This document shows, piece by piece, positions 51,291 through 63,480 of a stretch of 64,000 bases of DNA. Position numbers and translations under genes: made by a program. The notes under the pieces are model-generated. The model saw only the letters and a program-made list of their open reading frames with translations, did no database searches and was not told the origin of the DNA. Positions within the stretch are counted from its first letter, which is position 1. Each line of letters begins with the position of its first letter. The DNA is from Sindora glabra. Its lineage: Eukaryota; Streptophyta; Magnoliopsida; Fabales; Fabaceae. The stretch spans positions 5,035,151-5,099,150 of the forward strand of contig CM035235.1 in the NCBI GenBank assembly GCA_020226215.1, in the 5' to 3' direction.

Positions 51291-51420
51291 TCATTTAGAA
51301 TAAGGAATCTGATATCTTGATTGATGACTGAACGGTCTATGATATCCTATGTAAACAAGTCTTGGTAAAAATTTTGATAAGTTCCAAACATTTAATTTAT
51401 AATCAGATGAAAATCTTTAA

Positions 51421-52300
51421 CATAACAATAAATATAATAGAAAGTGAAAAGAAACTCCTATAACTTGTTTTACTAAAAATATATTGCAATATATCTGTAC
51501 TATTTTAAAATATCAATGTATGTACTTGAAAAAAATAAAAATGGACCAAAAAAAAAGAAAACACATGCAAAGTAGCAAACAAAAAGAAAATAAAGTGTGT
51601 CATCTATAAAAAAATAAGAGTTCAAAAAAATATGCAGTTAATTAATTCAATTAAATTAAATCTTAAACTCATGCAAAATATTTTTATAATAATTATATAT
51701 ATTGTATTATTTTAACATTATTTTGTAATATTAATGTATGAGATATTAAAAAATTACATGCAAAGTAGTAAACAAAAAGATGAGAAAGTACGTTTTCTGT
51801 AAAATAATAAAATTTAAATATAAAATATTAAACTAATTAATTTAATTAAATTAGATTTTAAAATTATCTAAAATATTTTTATAATAATTAACAGAAGTGA
51901 ACTTTTAAAAGGAAAAAAATAGAAAAATATACAATGTGGCAAATAAAAAGAAGAGAAACATTATGTCAACTATAGAAGAATAAGATTTAAAAATAGAATA
52001 TACACTAAATTAATTTAATTAAATAAAATATTTAAATTAATTATAATATTTTTATAATAAATATATATTTTATTATATTTATTCTACTCAATGGTGTAGA
52101 TAAAAGGAAGAAAAAATACATATTTTAGGACAAAATTTTGATTAATATGTATTTATTTAATTTGAAATATAGCATTTAAAAATTAATATGAAGAAAAATA
52201 TTAATAAAATTAATTTAAGTTTTTGAATGCTTTTATTAAAAAAATTGGATATAATTATTTAAAACATTTTTATAATAAATATATTTTGTTGAAGGATTTT
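51421..52300. other. AT-rich intergenic region, nothing recognised
   Basis: Related A-rich phrases (gcaaagtagcaaacaaaaagaaaa, gcaaagtagtaaacaaaaag, aatgtggcaaataaaaagaa) recur at about 51568, 51752 and 51936, hinting at an old tandem repeat of about 184 bp. Confidence 0.5.
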
Positions 52301-52309
52301 TTAACAATA

Positions 52310-52510
52310 TTACATCTAATGGCGCCCGCATTAGCTTGTGGTCATGCATCTCAACCTATTTAAGTCTAAACCCTAAAAAAGAAAAAGAAAAAAAAAAGTT
52401 CTACAACGTTAAATTTTTAAGTTCAACTTGCCTCGTCTCTGTATTGTATTCGCAGATCCCACGGCCCGAATTTCTGCATCTTTAAACCACTGCCAGTATC
52501 CAGATCTTAT
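52310..52510 (+). promoter_or_regulatory. GC-richer patch with a telo-box
   Basis: taaaccctaaaa at about 52367-52378 contains the AAACCCTAA telo-box seen in plant promoters of translation-related and snoRNA genes. It is followed by an A/G run and by cctcgtctctg, then a possible cag splice-like site and cacggcccgaatttc. No gene follows that I can recognise. Confidence 0.3.
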
Positions 52511-55190
52511 TTCTTTATATTTAAATTTAATTTACTATTAACATAAATTATTTTTATATATTTAACCATGTAAATAAAAATTTTGTAAAATTTATTTAAT
52601 ATCATTAAATTTTTTTATTATTATTATTTTTAATAATATTTTTTATTTATTAATAATATAAAATATTTTATATTAACAACAAATGAAATTTACACTCTAA
52701 TTCTTCCGGTGAGATTCACGACTCCAATCAAAACAAATTCTAAGTATATCTCTCACCGAAGGAGAGGATTTCATCGTTTCTAATATTACTCCCTCTACAT
52801 CCTATACAGTAAACATTTCTAGCGTCCGAGTTGATGATAGAACGATGACTTGTTGTGCTTTTTTGTATTTTTGACTTTTGAATCCTAATATCAAAAATGT
52901 TTTCAATTTTACTGTAACATTAAAATTAAAATTTTTTTTATATATATTTTCTTAAATAAATTACTTTAATATTATAATTAAGTAGTTCTTAAAATATAAG
53001 TAAAAAATATTAAAATTTTCAACACTGCAATGAAACAAGAAATACTACCCGTAATATCAATCATTTCCAGATATAATGTAGCATTAAAATTATATTACCT
53101 TGCAGTGGATTTTGAAAGTAGAAATCAAGCTTATTTATAGAGAAAATAATTTTTGTGCACTATACGACAAATTTTAACCTCCCATCCTAATTTTCATCTT
53201 TTTAGGAGTCTTCTTGCTCAAATATTTTTTTTTTTTACTTTTTATTGATGCTTTAAGAATTTCCAAAACTTGAGATGTTTTCATTTCGTAATTATTTTCT
53301 TTCTTCCTTAGGCTCAAGCCCCTTTGTTTTATTAAAAAAATATTTTAATATTATAAAGAAATTGATGCTGAAATTGACAAGACAATATTTTTGCTTATCA
53401 AAATATACTACACAATAATATTAAAGGTTTCGATACAACTACGAAAATATTTCCACGCAAATGATTTGAAGTACGTTCCGATGCAAAGATGAAGTGGGCA
53501 CGATAATATAAAATAATTAATTAAATATTTGTATACAATGTGTGAAATTATATACTAATAAATAACAAAATAAATTAATATCTTATAATATTTTTATTTT
53601 TATTTAAAATTTTTATAAAATATATAATTAAATAAAATAATTAATTATATGAAAGCTGGGATAATTTTTAAATTTTATAAAATTAAAAAAATATAATTTT
53701 TAAAATTTTAAATTGAAGAGAATAAGATTTAATTATCTTAAAATAAAAAAATAATTTATATATATATATATATATATTTTAAGATTAATGTAATAAAATT
53801 TTTCAATATTAATTTAACGTGAACCTGAATGAATCTTTCGGTTCAGTGATTTTCCGTTGTAAGTATTCAGAGGAAGGTTAAAGTGGGGTAGAGTAGGGAA
53901 GAGTAAAGTAGAGTAGGATTAGGATCTGCCTCAATTTTACAATATCTAATGAGATGTCATATCATTTTGCCGATTTCTTGCCCTACATGTTCCCACTCTC
54001 TTCTCCGCACCGCACCTCATAACCTTTTTACCATATCAGGCAATCAGGAAAAAATAATATTGTATCAAATAAAGGTTTTTTCATATTTTTATGATATATT
54101 CTAGAGGTTATTTTATATGAAAAATATCCTCTTGTACGCAACAAGTACTGCTTATTAAAGTTGGTGTACAAGCATTATTTTTTTTATACACTTATTTTCA
54201 TGCCCTTTTCGTCAAGTATATTATTTGTAGTGGGAGTAATAAATAATAGTTTTTTAATAAAAATTTTTTGAAGTGATACTTATTTTCGGTTTATAATTTA
54301 GTAATACTCTGAAAATTATTATATTATAAAATGAATTTAAATTTATTAATAATATAACTTAATTTTATATCATCATTAATTTATATAATATTATTTCTTT
54401 AATTAATATGTATGTAATATTTTTATTTTCTTTTGAGGTATTAAGTGAGCTAATCTCTTGTATTAATAGAAATTTTTCTTTTTGAATAATAAGACTCAAA
54501 TTTTTATGTATTGATAAATAAAATCCATTCGTAATCAAACATATTTCTTGTTAAATTGATATTATATAAATTTATCATATTTTTATTTATTAATACTCCA
54601 AATATTTTTTTAAATAATAATTGAAATTTCAAACTCTTATTAAATAAAGATGGGATTGAGTGTTATGTTTTTACATGAAAATTAATAAAAAAAAATAAAA
54701 CATATCACTTTACTATATATTTATAAATTTAAATTATTAAATTTTATACAATTTGCATAATACTATGCCTACTTATAAATTTGAGTCATTATATTTAGGA
54801 GTTATTTAGTTTTCAAAAAAAATAATTTCTTACAAAAAATTAAATTTCTTATGAAATAATTTTTTATGAAATAATTAAAGTGGTTTGGTTGATATATACA
54901 AAGTAATACTTATTAAAAAATAATTTTTTATATTTTAGTTCAATTTTGAATATCCTAAAATATATTAATAAAATAACTATTATATCATTAATATTATTAT
55001 AATATAAATTAATAAATTATTATTATTAATTAAATTTAATAAAAAAAATTTTATTATTATATTTATCAAAATTAGAGTTTATCTAAAAAATAAATAAATA
55101 GCTTTTATATTTTATAAAAATTAAAATTTTCTTATATAAAATAATAATTAATTAAATAATTTATTTATTTTCAATTTTCAGTATCGAAGC
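52511..55190. other. AT-rich region with minor features
   Basis: No gene. The flanks of 52706-52760 carry ccggtgaga and tctcaccg in inverted order. At 53887-53920 a short ggtagagtaggga-type repeat is followed by a GC-richer patch to 54030. A TA run lies at 53757-53776. Confidence 0.5.
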
Positions 55191-55199
55191 CAATTAAAC

Positions 55200-55690
55200 C
55201 TCTGTCGAAATGGATGCCAGGAAAAGGAAAAAAGGAAGTAAACGGGTAAAATGAACCCACAGTGAATTATAGTGAGAGAAAGAAAAAGTTAGAGAGAAAA
55301 ACAACGACGTGACGTTTCACTGACAACTGAGAGGAGGGATTCTGAGCAATTAGCAGTGAGGTCTCGTCTCCATCAGCGTTCGTCTCCTTGTGCCGCGAAA
55401 CGCGGACTACAGTCCCACATAGTCTCACTCCCGCTGGGTCCCACACCTTCCACGTGGCGTCCTTCATCTCGATTTTCGTTCCTGCAATGATAAAGATGCC
55501 CCCTGGTCCGCATATAATCTCCTGCCCTTGCCCCCATAGTTATTAGGGTGTACCCTACCATTTTCTTGTCTTTATTTTCTTGGCCTGTCTTATCTTTGCT
55601 GCGGCACGTGACGTAAGTGCCATTGTAGTGGTTTTCCTCAATCTTAATGGTCAACCTGTTTTCTTCATTGGACAGTTAGATTTGTCTCTT
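55200..55690. promoter_or_regulatory. GC-richer island with a cluster of ACGT (bZIP/ABRE/G-box) sites
   Basis: Three sites with ACGT cores lie within about 310 bp: ACGTGACGT at 55307-55315, CACGTGGC at 55451-55458 (a classical ABRE/G-box) and CACGTGACGTAAG at 55605-55617, a G-box overlapping a TGACGTAAG as-1-like site. The island also has agtcccaca and gctgggtccc words and two minus-strand open frames of 66 and 93 codons that resemble nothing known to me. This looks like a stress-type promoter without a visible gene. Direction is unknown. Confidence 0.45.
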
Positions 55691-58050
55691 CCCGCCATTC
55701 GGTACGATAGAATTGCAATACTTTCTCAGTAAAAAGGTCGTAAATTAAATGATTTTGTCCGAAATTTAGTATATATATTCTTCATATTTTTTTAAAAAAT
55801 ATATATTAACCTTTTCTTTTAATGTATATTTATTTTTATAAACATACTCTCACATATTAGACTTTTAAAAAATAAAAGTTAATATGTATACATAAAAATA
55901 AAAATTACAAAACAATGGATGCAATTTATGGTTATATTTTTTAAATTGAAAAATATATAAATAATTTATTTGAAATTTTAAATGAATGGATTTAATTTTT
56001 TGTTATTTTTAATAAATTTAACAAAACAATTATTGTATCAAGTAATTAACATTTCGAACTAATGACTCAAAGGACATCAGTAAAAAGCATAACGATCCCA
56101 ATTTTAAAAGTAATTTTTATTGGAAAGGGAGAAATCCATTTATTAATACTTTAATTTTTGAAATAATTTTCTAAAATGGCGTTTGATTTTAAGGATTTTT
56201 CTCACATTTCTAATGTCGCAGAAATTTTATGTTTTATTCATATTTTCAAAAATATTTTATTTGGATTAAACATTTATTTGAATTCTTATAAAATAAATTT
56301 TTTAGTTATTTTATTTTTTAATATCAATTTAATTCTTAAAAATTAACTCAATTTCAGTTTATTTGTGATTAGGATAACAAATTTGATGGTTGGATTGAAT
56401 TTGCACTGTTAATTCTTAGATGACGGTCAACACTGACATAACCCGAATGATGATGAAGGGATTGAATTTATAAAATTTGACTCTTTCAAAAATAAGATTT
56501 ATTTCAGAAAATAAAATGTATTACTATAATTATCGATAAAAAAATAAGGAAATAAATAATAAAAAATTAAATTTTTATTTATTATTACTTATAAAATTTT
56601 AAATCCTTAATTTTTTTAAAATTATGATAATGTACTTTATCTTCTAAAATATTTTACATTTTACTTTATAAAAGTTTGATTTATATTTTTAAATGAAATC
56701 AGTTTTTAAATATTAAATAGATATCAATTTTTAGTGAGAGATAAAATTCTTAATAAATATATCTCTCAAGTACTACAATCATTTATTTAATTTTGGATCA
56801 AGCATTACAGTATTTCTTTAAAATATTTTAAAAAATGAAAGAAAGGTTGTGCTTGTCAAAAAATAAAAATAAAAAAACTAATTTTTGTGAGGTACAAGCA
56901 CCGTTGGGTTTTTTTTCCTGATATTGAATAAGAAAAACTTTTATTTTTATAAAAGAAACATATAATTGGAAATGTAAAATTTCATATTTATGAAACTTAT
57001 ATTTTTTATTTTTAAACTTGTATTTATATGTTGTAACGAAATTTCGAAAAGAAAACTTTTTGTTTTTATAATAGAAATAGAAATAAATTTAAAAGTAAAA
57101 TCTATGTGCACCGAGACACACACAGAATTCTTGTGGTTTTTAATCTACTTCTGGCATGCCAATACCACTGCACCTGACACCAGCTGCATGCGTAAACCAC
57201 TCGATCCCATTCCGGTCCCAATTCTACAGTATTGATTCTACAAATATTAATTTGTGCCGTTAAAATCCGGAAGTAAAACCAAAAAAAAAATATTTAATGA
57301 GGAATTTATAGTGGATTAATAGAGCAGTGTGCCAAAATATTTGTACAAATATGATTATTATACGATGTATTTTAAGAATTTATTAATTGAACGTGTAGTT
57401 AAATCTGACTATATAACAATAATATGCTACGGGCTCTTTCATATTTAAATTAAGGGTAATATTAAAGTAGAAGAAAGATTAAAATTTTTTATTGTTATAT
57501 CATTTTTCTATGTAATGAAATTCATATTTTTCAGAGAAAAATATAAATTATTTTTTAATTTTTAAGTGGTTAAATTGTTTACTTTTTCAATTTTAAAAAA
57601 TTTAAAAATTTTCTTTTAAACTTAATAAAATTCGAAATTAATACACATCATTTATATAATTAATTATTTTATTGAATTATATAATTTTTTTAAAATTTTT
57701 AAATAAGAATCATAATATTATACTAGGTCAACTTTTTATCATTTTTATGTAATGTAATTAACAGAAATAAAATATATATAAAAATTTTAATTAAATATAT
57801 GTAAATGAAGTACAAAATTATATTAAAAATAAAATAAATTTATATTTTATAATATTATAATTTTTATTTAAAAATTTCATAATATTTAAAATTAATATTT
57901 AATTAATTTTCATTAATTTTTATGAAATTTAGAGACATACTTTTTATATTTCAAAAATTAAAGAGAATAAAATTTAGTTATATTAAAAAATAATTAAATA
58001 ATAAAAATATCCTACCATTAAAAAGGTGGAATTCGTAAAATTACTTTTGA
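55691..58050. other. AT-rich region, nothing recognised
   Basis: A slightly GC-richer patch at 57100-57240 has gcatgc-type words (tggcatgcca, ctgcatgcg). A single gggtaatatta near 57460 resembles the MITE ends at 11.9 kb but has no partner I could find. Confidence 0.5.
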
Positions 58051-58310
58051 ATTAAAAAAAAAAAAAGATGACGGTGAGAGGCGCAATTTTTGCGCTGAAA
58101 CCAACGTACGCATTAATGCCTTCGCACTTTCTCTCTCCTGACCTTCCCACTCTGCCAACGCTCTCTGCAACGCTTCACAATCTGCTCACATAAAAGCTTT
58201 TTCTGATTTCCGGCTTTTTCAAATTTTCTTTTCTGCATTCTTAGTGGGGGCAACGGACTACATGTTGAGCGGCAATTTTGTAAATCAAATCGAATTAATA
58301 GCAAGAATTT
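58050..58310. other. GC-richer island, unidentified
   Basis: It contains gcgcaatttttgcgc (a short perfect palindrome arm pair at about 58081-58095), cttcgcactttctctctcctgacc and cacataaaagc. A 63-codon minus-strand frame (58113-58304) is basic and unlike any family I know. It may be a gene or promoter relic. Confidence 0.3.
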
Positions 58311-58425
58311 AATTCGTACTAATAATTTTTAAAAAAAAAAACATGAGAGCCTTTTGAAGAATTTTACCATCAAATCGACAAAGGAAAATGCTAAACACCG
58401 CTCCAAAAGAGTGACTAAGGTACGA

Positions 58426-58733
58426 ATAATATTTCTTCTATCTCTTATTATTTATTATAATTTAAAAAAAAATTATTTTTATTTATCATTTTAAAAAATT
58501 TTAAAATATTAAATATACTTTATATTTATTTTTTAATTAATAAATACTTTATTATTTTATATTTTCAATTTACTCGCATTTGTTCAATTATATTTTTAAA
58601 TTATCTTGAACTTTATATATAAATAATAGTTTTAAAAAATTTATTAAAAATAAATAAATTAAATAATTATTTTAATATCTATAAAATTAATTAATTGTAA
58701 TAAATAAAAATAGATAGAAGGAATAACCTCTAA
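58426..58733. mobile_element. MITE, cluster member 1
   Basis: The left end aatatttcttctatctcttattatttatt and the reverse complement of the right end (gttattccttctatctatttttatttatt) match over about 30 bp. The interior is AT-rich, without coding sequence. Confidence 0.6.
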
Positions 58734-59090
58734 TTAATAATATAAATATTAAAATTATATTTAATATTTATTTTATTTTTTATCATCTATTACAGTTAAT
58801 TAATTTTATAAATATAAAGAAAGAAATTTAATTTATTTATTCATAATGAACTTTTTAAAATTACCTTTTAATCTTTTATTATACATAGAATTCAAGATAA
58901 TTAAAAATAAATAAAAAATTATGATGAAATAAATATGTTAAGATATTTCCAAAAGTATAATGAAAGATTTATTAGTAAAAAAAATAATACAATGAGAAAA
59001 ATAATATTTGATACTTTATTAAAATTTTAAAATAATAAATAAAAAATTTCAAAATATGGCATAATAAAAAATAAAGGAAATACTTTGTTT
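58734..59090. mobile_element. MITE-like relic, cluster member 2
   Basis: It shares blocks with its neighbours (ttttttatcatctattacagttaattaatttta, then aaaatttattaa-type sequence) and ends with aaaataaaggaaatac, whose complement resembles the other members' ends. The left end is not clear. Confidence 0.35.
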
Positions 59091-59333
59091 TCATTTTAAT
59101 AATATATTATCATTAAAATTAATATCTCTTACTAATTATATTATTTAAAATAAAAATAAAATATTAAATATAACTCTAATATTAATTAGTACCATATCAC
59201 CTGAGGAAGTGGTGGCTAGTATTATCATGTAAAAATTTTGAAAGATTTACATTCAATTTTCTCTGAATAATAATATAATTTTAATGAAATATTTATTGCA
59301 TCCCTCTTTTAAGAGAGAACCATATACTCTTTT

Positions 59334-59642
59334 CTAACACTCTCTCCATTCGTTGTTAACCGATTTAATATATATTAATAAATTAATTTAATTTATTTAT
59401 TTTTAATAAATTTTATAAAATTATTATCTATACACAAAATTTAAAATAGTTAAAATTAAAGAGAAATATAAAGAAATAAATATAAATTGATTAATAGTGT
59501 AACATAATAAAGTATTTATTAATAAAAAATAAAAATAAATTTAAAAAAAGAACATTAATATTTTATTATAATTTTAAAGCAATGGCTAAAAAAATTAAAA
59601 GAAACGGCAGATAAAAAAAAAATAGAGGGAGAGAGTATATAG
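59334..59642. mobile_element. MITE, cluster member 3 (Stowaway-like ends)
   Basis: The left end acactctctccattcgttgttaacc and the complement of the right end (tactctctccctctatttttt, then gccgtt) agree at actctctcc. A TA dinucleotide borders each side, as in Tc1/mariner-type Stowaway MITEs. The interior is related to member 1. Confidence 0.55.
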
Positions 59643-59885
59643 TAAAATTCCCATAATTGTGAAGTTCATTGTAACTTGGATGGAAAGGCGGCCGAGAGAA
59701 TCAACTGAAAGTAAGTTTTAAGAAAGTGAAAACATCATTACTCATTTTCTTTTAATTGTATTCTAGACATGTATAAGGAAAAAATAAAGAGATTGCATTT
59801 TTCTTATAAATTTGACTCAGTATTTCCTTTTTGTAAAAATGATAAAATTAATAGTTTGGGCTAAAGTGTTGGTAAAATAATCCTG

Positions 59886-59888
<3 letters not shown>

Positions 59889-59919
<31 letters not shown>
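59889..59919 (+). repeat. TA microsatellite
   Basis: About 15 TA units. Confidence 0.95.
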
Positions 59920-59925
<6 letters not shown>

Positions 59926-59929
59926 TTTA

Positions 59930-62530
59930 CTGTCTAAATAATAGTTCATATATAAAATTCTATCATTTCATATAGATAATTTAGTTTTTGAATAATATAA
60001 TTGAGAGATAAAATTATATGTATGAATTATTATTCATAAATAAAATTATAATTTTGTATAATTTAAAAATTATTTTATTAATACCTTATAATTTCAAAAA
60101 TAAAATTATTAATTTTATCATTTAACAACTACACATTTTCACCGCATGAAACACTTTTACTCTAATGAAATGCAATGGCGTGATTTTTTTAATTACTATT
60201 TCTTCTTTAATATTATTTATGATTATTAAAATTCATTTCTCTAAAATTCTATGTGAAATACTAGAACAAAAATGTAAATTAAAAAATGAGAAGTTAGTTT
60301 TATTCTTAAAAAGATGATACATTTATATATAAAAATATAAAGAAGTGATTTTTCAAATATGAGAGATGACTTAAAAAAGAAAGGGTTATAATTTAAGAAT
60401 TTAAATTTGATTTATTGTTAATATATAATTTTTTATACTATCATTAAATAAGAATATATCATATCATTAAAAAGTTTATAAACGTTATTTAATCATTTTA
60501 TTGATGTAGTAATATAGGAGTGGATGATAGTATAAAAATAATTTATATTAATAGTAGACTAAATTTAAATTCATAATTTAAAGATTAATGTTGTTGCATT
60601 ATATAACAATAAAATTATACCAAAAGTGAAAGTATATAATTTTTAAAAATAAAAAATTTCAAATATAATTAAATCCATAATTAAACCAAACCTCAGAAAT
60701 ATCAAAATAATCCACACTTAAAACGCTGGGATATATTTCATGTTGATTCACGCGAATCCCGGTTGTATGTTTGTTTTATTTTTTTAATGGCAGAACATAA
60801 AATTTTACCGTATTCACAAAAAGTAAAAAATGACAACTTTGGAAGAATTTTAATAGTAAGAAATTCATAAAAAATAAAAAATTGATCAACAAAAATTAAA
60901 GAAAATTTCAAAAATAGACGTTGATATTGTTTTTCTCAGACCACATTGAAGCATGTTTGTGGTATTTTGCTATGATAGGAATGGAAAGAAATCCTAGAGC
61001 GATGAAATGAAATGGAATATGAAAAAGACAATATGAATAAGAAAACTAATGGTTAAAAGTTTTTTAGTATAAGCATATTTTTAATAATTATAATTGGAAT
61101 AACAGAATTTAAATAGGATATTACTTAGTATTTAAAATTAATTTTTATGGCACACAACAAATTAATATAAAATAAAAATTAATAAGTTGAAATTTATTGG
61201 ACGCTTAGAGTAAAAACTTTTTAATTATAATTCTATCATAGAAATTAAAATGGAATTAAATTTAACCATGTAAATGAGTTTCACAGTTATATCCTATCGA
61301 TCAATTGTTAAAAAAATTTAATAAAACTTTGTCATTACTAATAAAAATTCTTAACTATTCTTCTTTTTTATTTACATCTATCTTCTTATACACTTATTAT
61401 TAATTAATAAGCTTTTTTTTTAATTCTATTCCCGTACTATTTTGTTATATATTAAACTAGAGTGTAACTCGTATGGTGTACGAGTTATAATATTTTGTAA
61501 TTTCAAATTAAATATTTAACTAATTTAATAATTTATATATAATTTTGAAGTAAAAAGGTTTTTTAAAAAAATAATTTAGCTAATAAAAAATATTTTTAAG
61601 CGATATGTTATATATACTGAGACTTAATTTTGAAATTTTATTTTGAAAAAGATACAAGATATTTAAGAAGTAGAGAAATTACTACTAATGTATTTATATA
61701 ATTTGGTTACTTAATAATAATAAGAAAAGTTATTGGGATATGAATTAGGTGCACTTTTTTTTAATTATTTAAGATTATTCTATTTTAAGATTTTTTTTGT
61801 CAATATTTTATAATTCAACATTAATTACAATACATGTGTTTCAATTTGTTTTTAATAATGTATCAAAAGTTTAATATTATCATTCGATTTGTTTCATATT
61901 TTTCAAATTGAATATAAAATTAAACAAAAATTGATTTGATGTATTCAAAAACACTTGCTCAATTGAACATGCTCGATAACTACTCTTTTTTCAAATGAGT
62001 CTATATAACAAATATTATTTTTTTATGATAATAAATTTAAATTTGACATGATTTAATAATTCAAATAAATGGTTCAAATTTGAAAGATAATTAAATTCTT
62101 AATGAGTTAAGATTCTTCCTCTTCTTCTTTTTAATTTGAATATGTTAGTATTGTTCTAATTCTAGATAAATATTAAAATAAAATTTTGTATTATTTTATA
62201 TGCCAAAGAAAGATACAAAAAATTAATAATTATCCCTTTTAAAGAAATAAAATTAAAATAATTTAAGTAATTTGAATATATGACTATATTCTAATATAAA
62301 ATAAGTGATGCATTTTCTCTCAATCTATGAGCAAAATCATACTTCTATTTTAGATGAACATATAAGTTTTCTTAAATTGCCATAATATCAACTAAAATTA
62401 ATAGATATCAAATATAATCTATTTAATGAAAAAGTTTAATTTTATTATATCAAAAAACATAAAAGATAATTTTGATAATAGCAAATGAAAAAGAATATAT
62501 AAGTTATATAACCATTAAATAATATAAAAA
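59930..62530. other. AT-rich region, no gene seen
   Basis: Long A/T-rich stretches with no supported coding sequence. The one clear structure is the stem-loop at 61458-61479. Confidence 0.55.
61458..61479. other. Perfect 8-bp stem-loop
   Basis: AACTCGTA, a five- to six-base loop tggtg, then TACGAGTT. It stands out as GC-containing in AT-rich DNA and follows tatattaaactagagtgt. Phrases of this type occur at ends of plant Helitron-like elements, which is only a suggestion here. Confidence 0.5.
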
Positions 62531-62531
62531 T

Positions 62532-62589
62532 ATCAAAAGGAAATAAAAGATAAAAGTTTAATCAAAAGGAAATAAAAGATAAAAGTTTA
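62532..62589 (+). repeat. Perfect 29-bp tandem duplication
   Basis: Two identical, adjacent 29-bp units (62532-62560 and 62561-62589) beginning atcaaaaggaaataaaag. They are very recent. Confidence 0.95.
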
Positions 62590-63061
62590 ATGTCACTTGA
62601 ATTAGATCTTTCCCGCACCAAATCATGTACTTCATAATCAAAATCTAGGGATTATTAATATGCAATGAATACAACTCCTCCTTCACATATTCGAAGTAAG
62701 CATTGTGATGATAGAAAAATTATATTGCTTTAATATCCTAACATTTCTTTCAACTATATTTAATGCCACCTAAGAATTACTTACATTAATAATATAAAGG
62801 ATCTTCTTACATATTTCACCAATCAAAGAGTATATTTGAATTGAAACTGTCGAAGGCTAATTGTTGCCATTGATTCATTACTAAGGAAAATGTATAGAAG
62901 AATTTTCAATATATAAAAAGCTCATGTGAAAGAAGAAAAAATAAAAAAAGAGCTCAAACATAATTTTAATTTTTTTCATATTGTGAGATTATATAAATCT
63001 TAACTAGTTAGTTTAAGATGGAAATCCAACTATTGAGAAAATAAATAAAAAATTGCAAATG

Positions 63062-63480
63062 CAATAAATAAGAAAAAAATTAGGGAGATTACTCCAAATA
63101 GAAAAAATGCATAAAAATTAGAAAATTCAGTGAATTAAAGAAATAAATAAGAGAGATTATGAAAATTCAATAAATGAGGAGAAAATCATGAATTTTTTTA
63201 ATTTAATATAAATTACTAAGTATAAATGAGAGATTCAATGCTATAAAATGTAATAAATCAAGGAAATAAATCAAAGGGATTACAAAAATGTAAAAAAGAA
63301 GGGAAAGAAATCACAGAAATTACTCTTGAGAGAAAGAAAATATATAAAAATTAAAAAATTTAATAAATTAAAGAACGAAATTAGATATTATGAAAATATA
63401 ATAAATGAGAGAAATAAAATAGAGAATTTTTTCTTAATTTAATATAAATTGTTATATATAAATAAAAGATTCAATATTTT
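63062..63480 (+). repeat. Degenerate ~240-bp tandem repeat
   Basis: Blocks gattactccaaa, attaaagaaataaa, gattatgaaaattcaataaatgag, tttaatttaatataaatt and gagattcaat recur in the same order about 240 bp later (attactcttgag, attaaagaacgaaa, attatgaaaatataataaatgag, cttaatttaatataaatt, aagattcaat). No coding sequence. Confidence 0.7.

Larger units (their letters stand above)
47313..51420 (-). mobile_element. L1-type LINE remnant, minus strand (ORF2 and 3' end)
   Basis: The 3' end reads GGGGGTTTAGCCCTTTTTATTTATCAAAAAA on the minus strand and stops at a T run (47313-47319, plus strand). Going upstream on the minus strand come an RNase H relic near 47880-48000 (GCGGLI), a zinc-binding domain at about 48330-48540 (WKMPKKIYFFIWRL, then LANEECNKHNIG), the connecting region at 49290-49475 (KHKYFKDDYLNVVLLLKNRD), a reverse transcriptase at about 49850-50560 (FANDLLL in place of FADD; SISMYLGVLLVR-type block) and the RT start near 51000-51060 (KAPRDDGYLAIFY). 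Many stops and frame changes. It is interrupted near 48895-49290 and 50590-50890. The endonuclease and ORF1 are not seen. Confidence 0.82.

Noticed and set aside
55267..55654. Two overlapping minus-strand frames in the GC-richer island
   Set aside because: They overlap in different frames, resemble no known family, and are explained by lower stop frequency in GC-richer DNA.
57460..58015. Possible further MITE with a gggtaatatta end
   Set aside because: No matching inverted partner or flanking duplication could be found.
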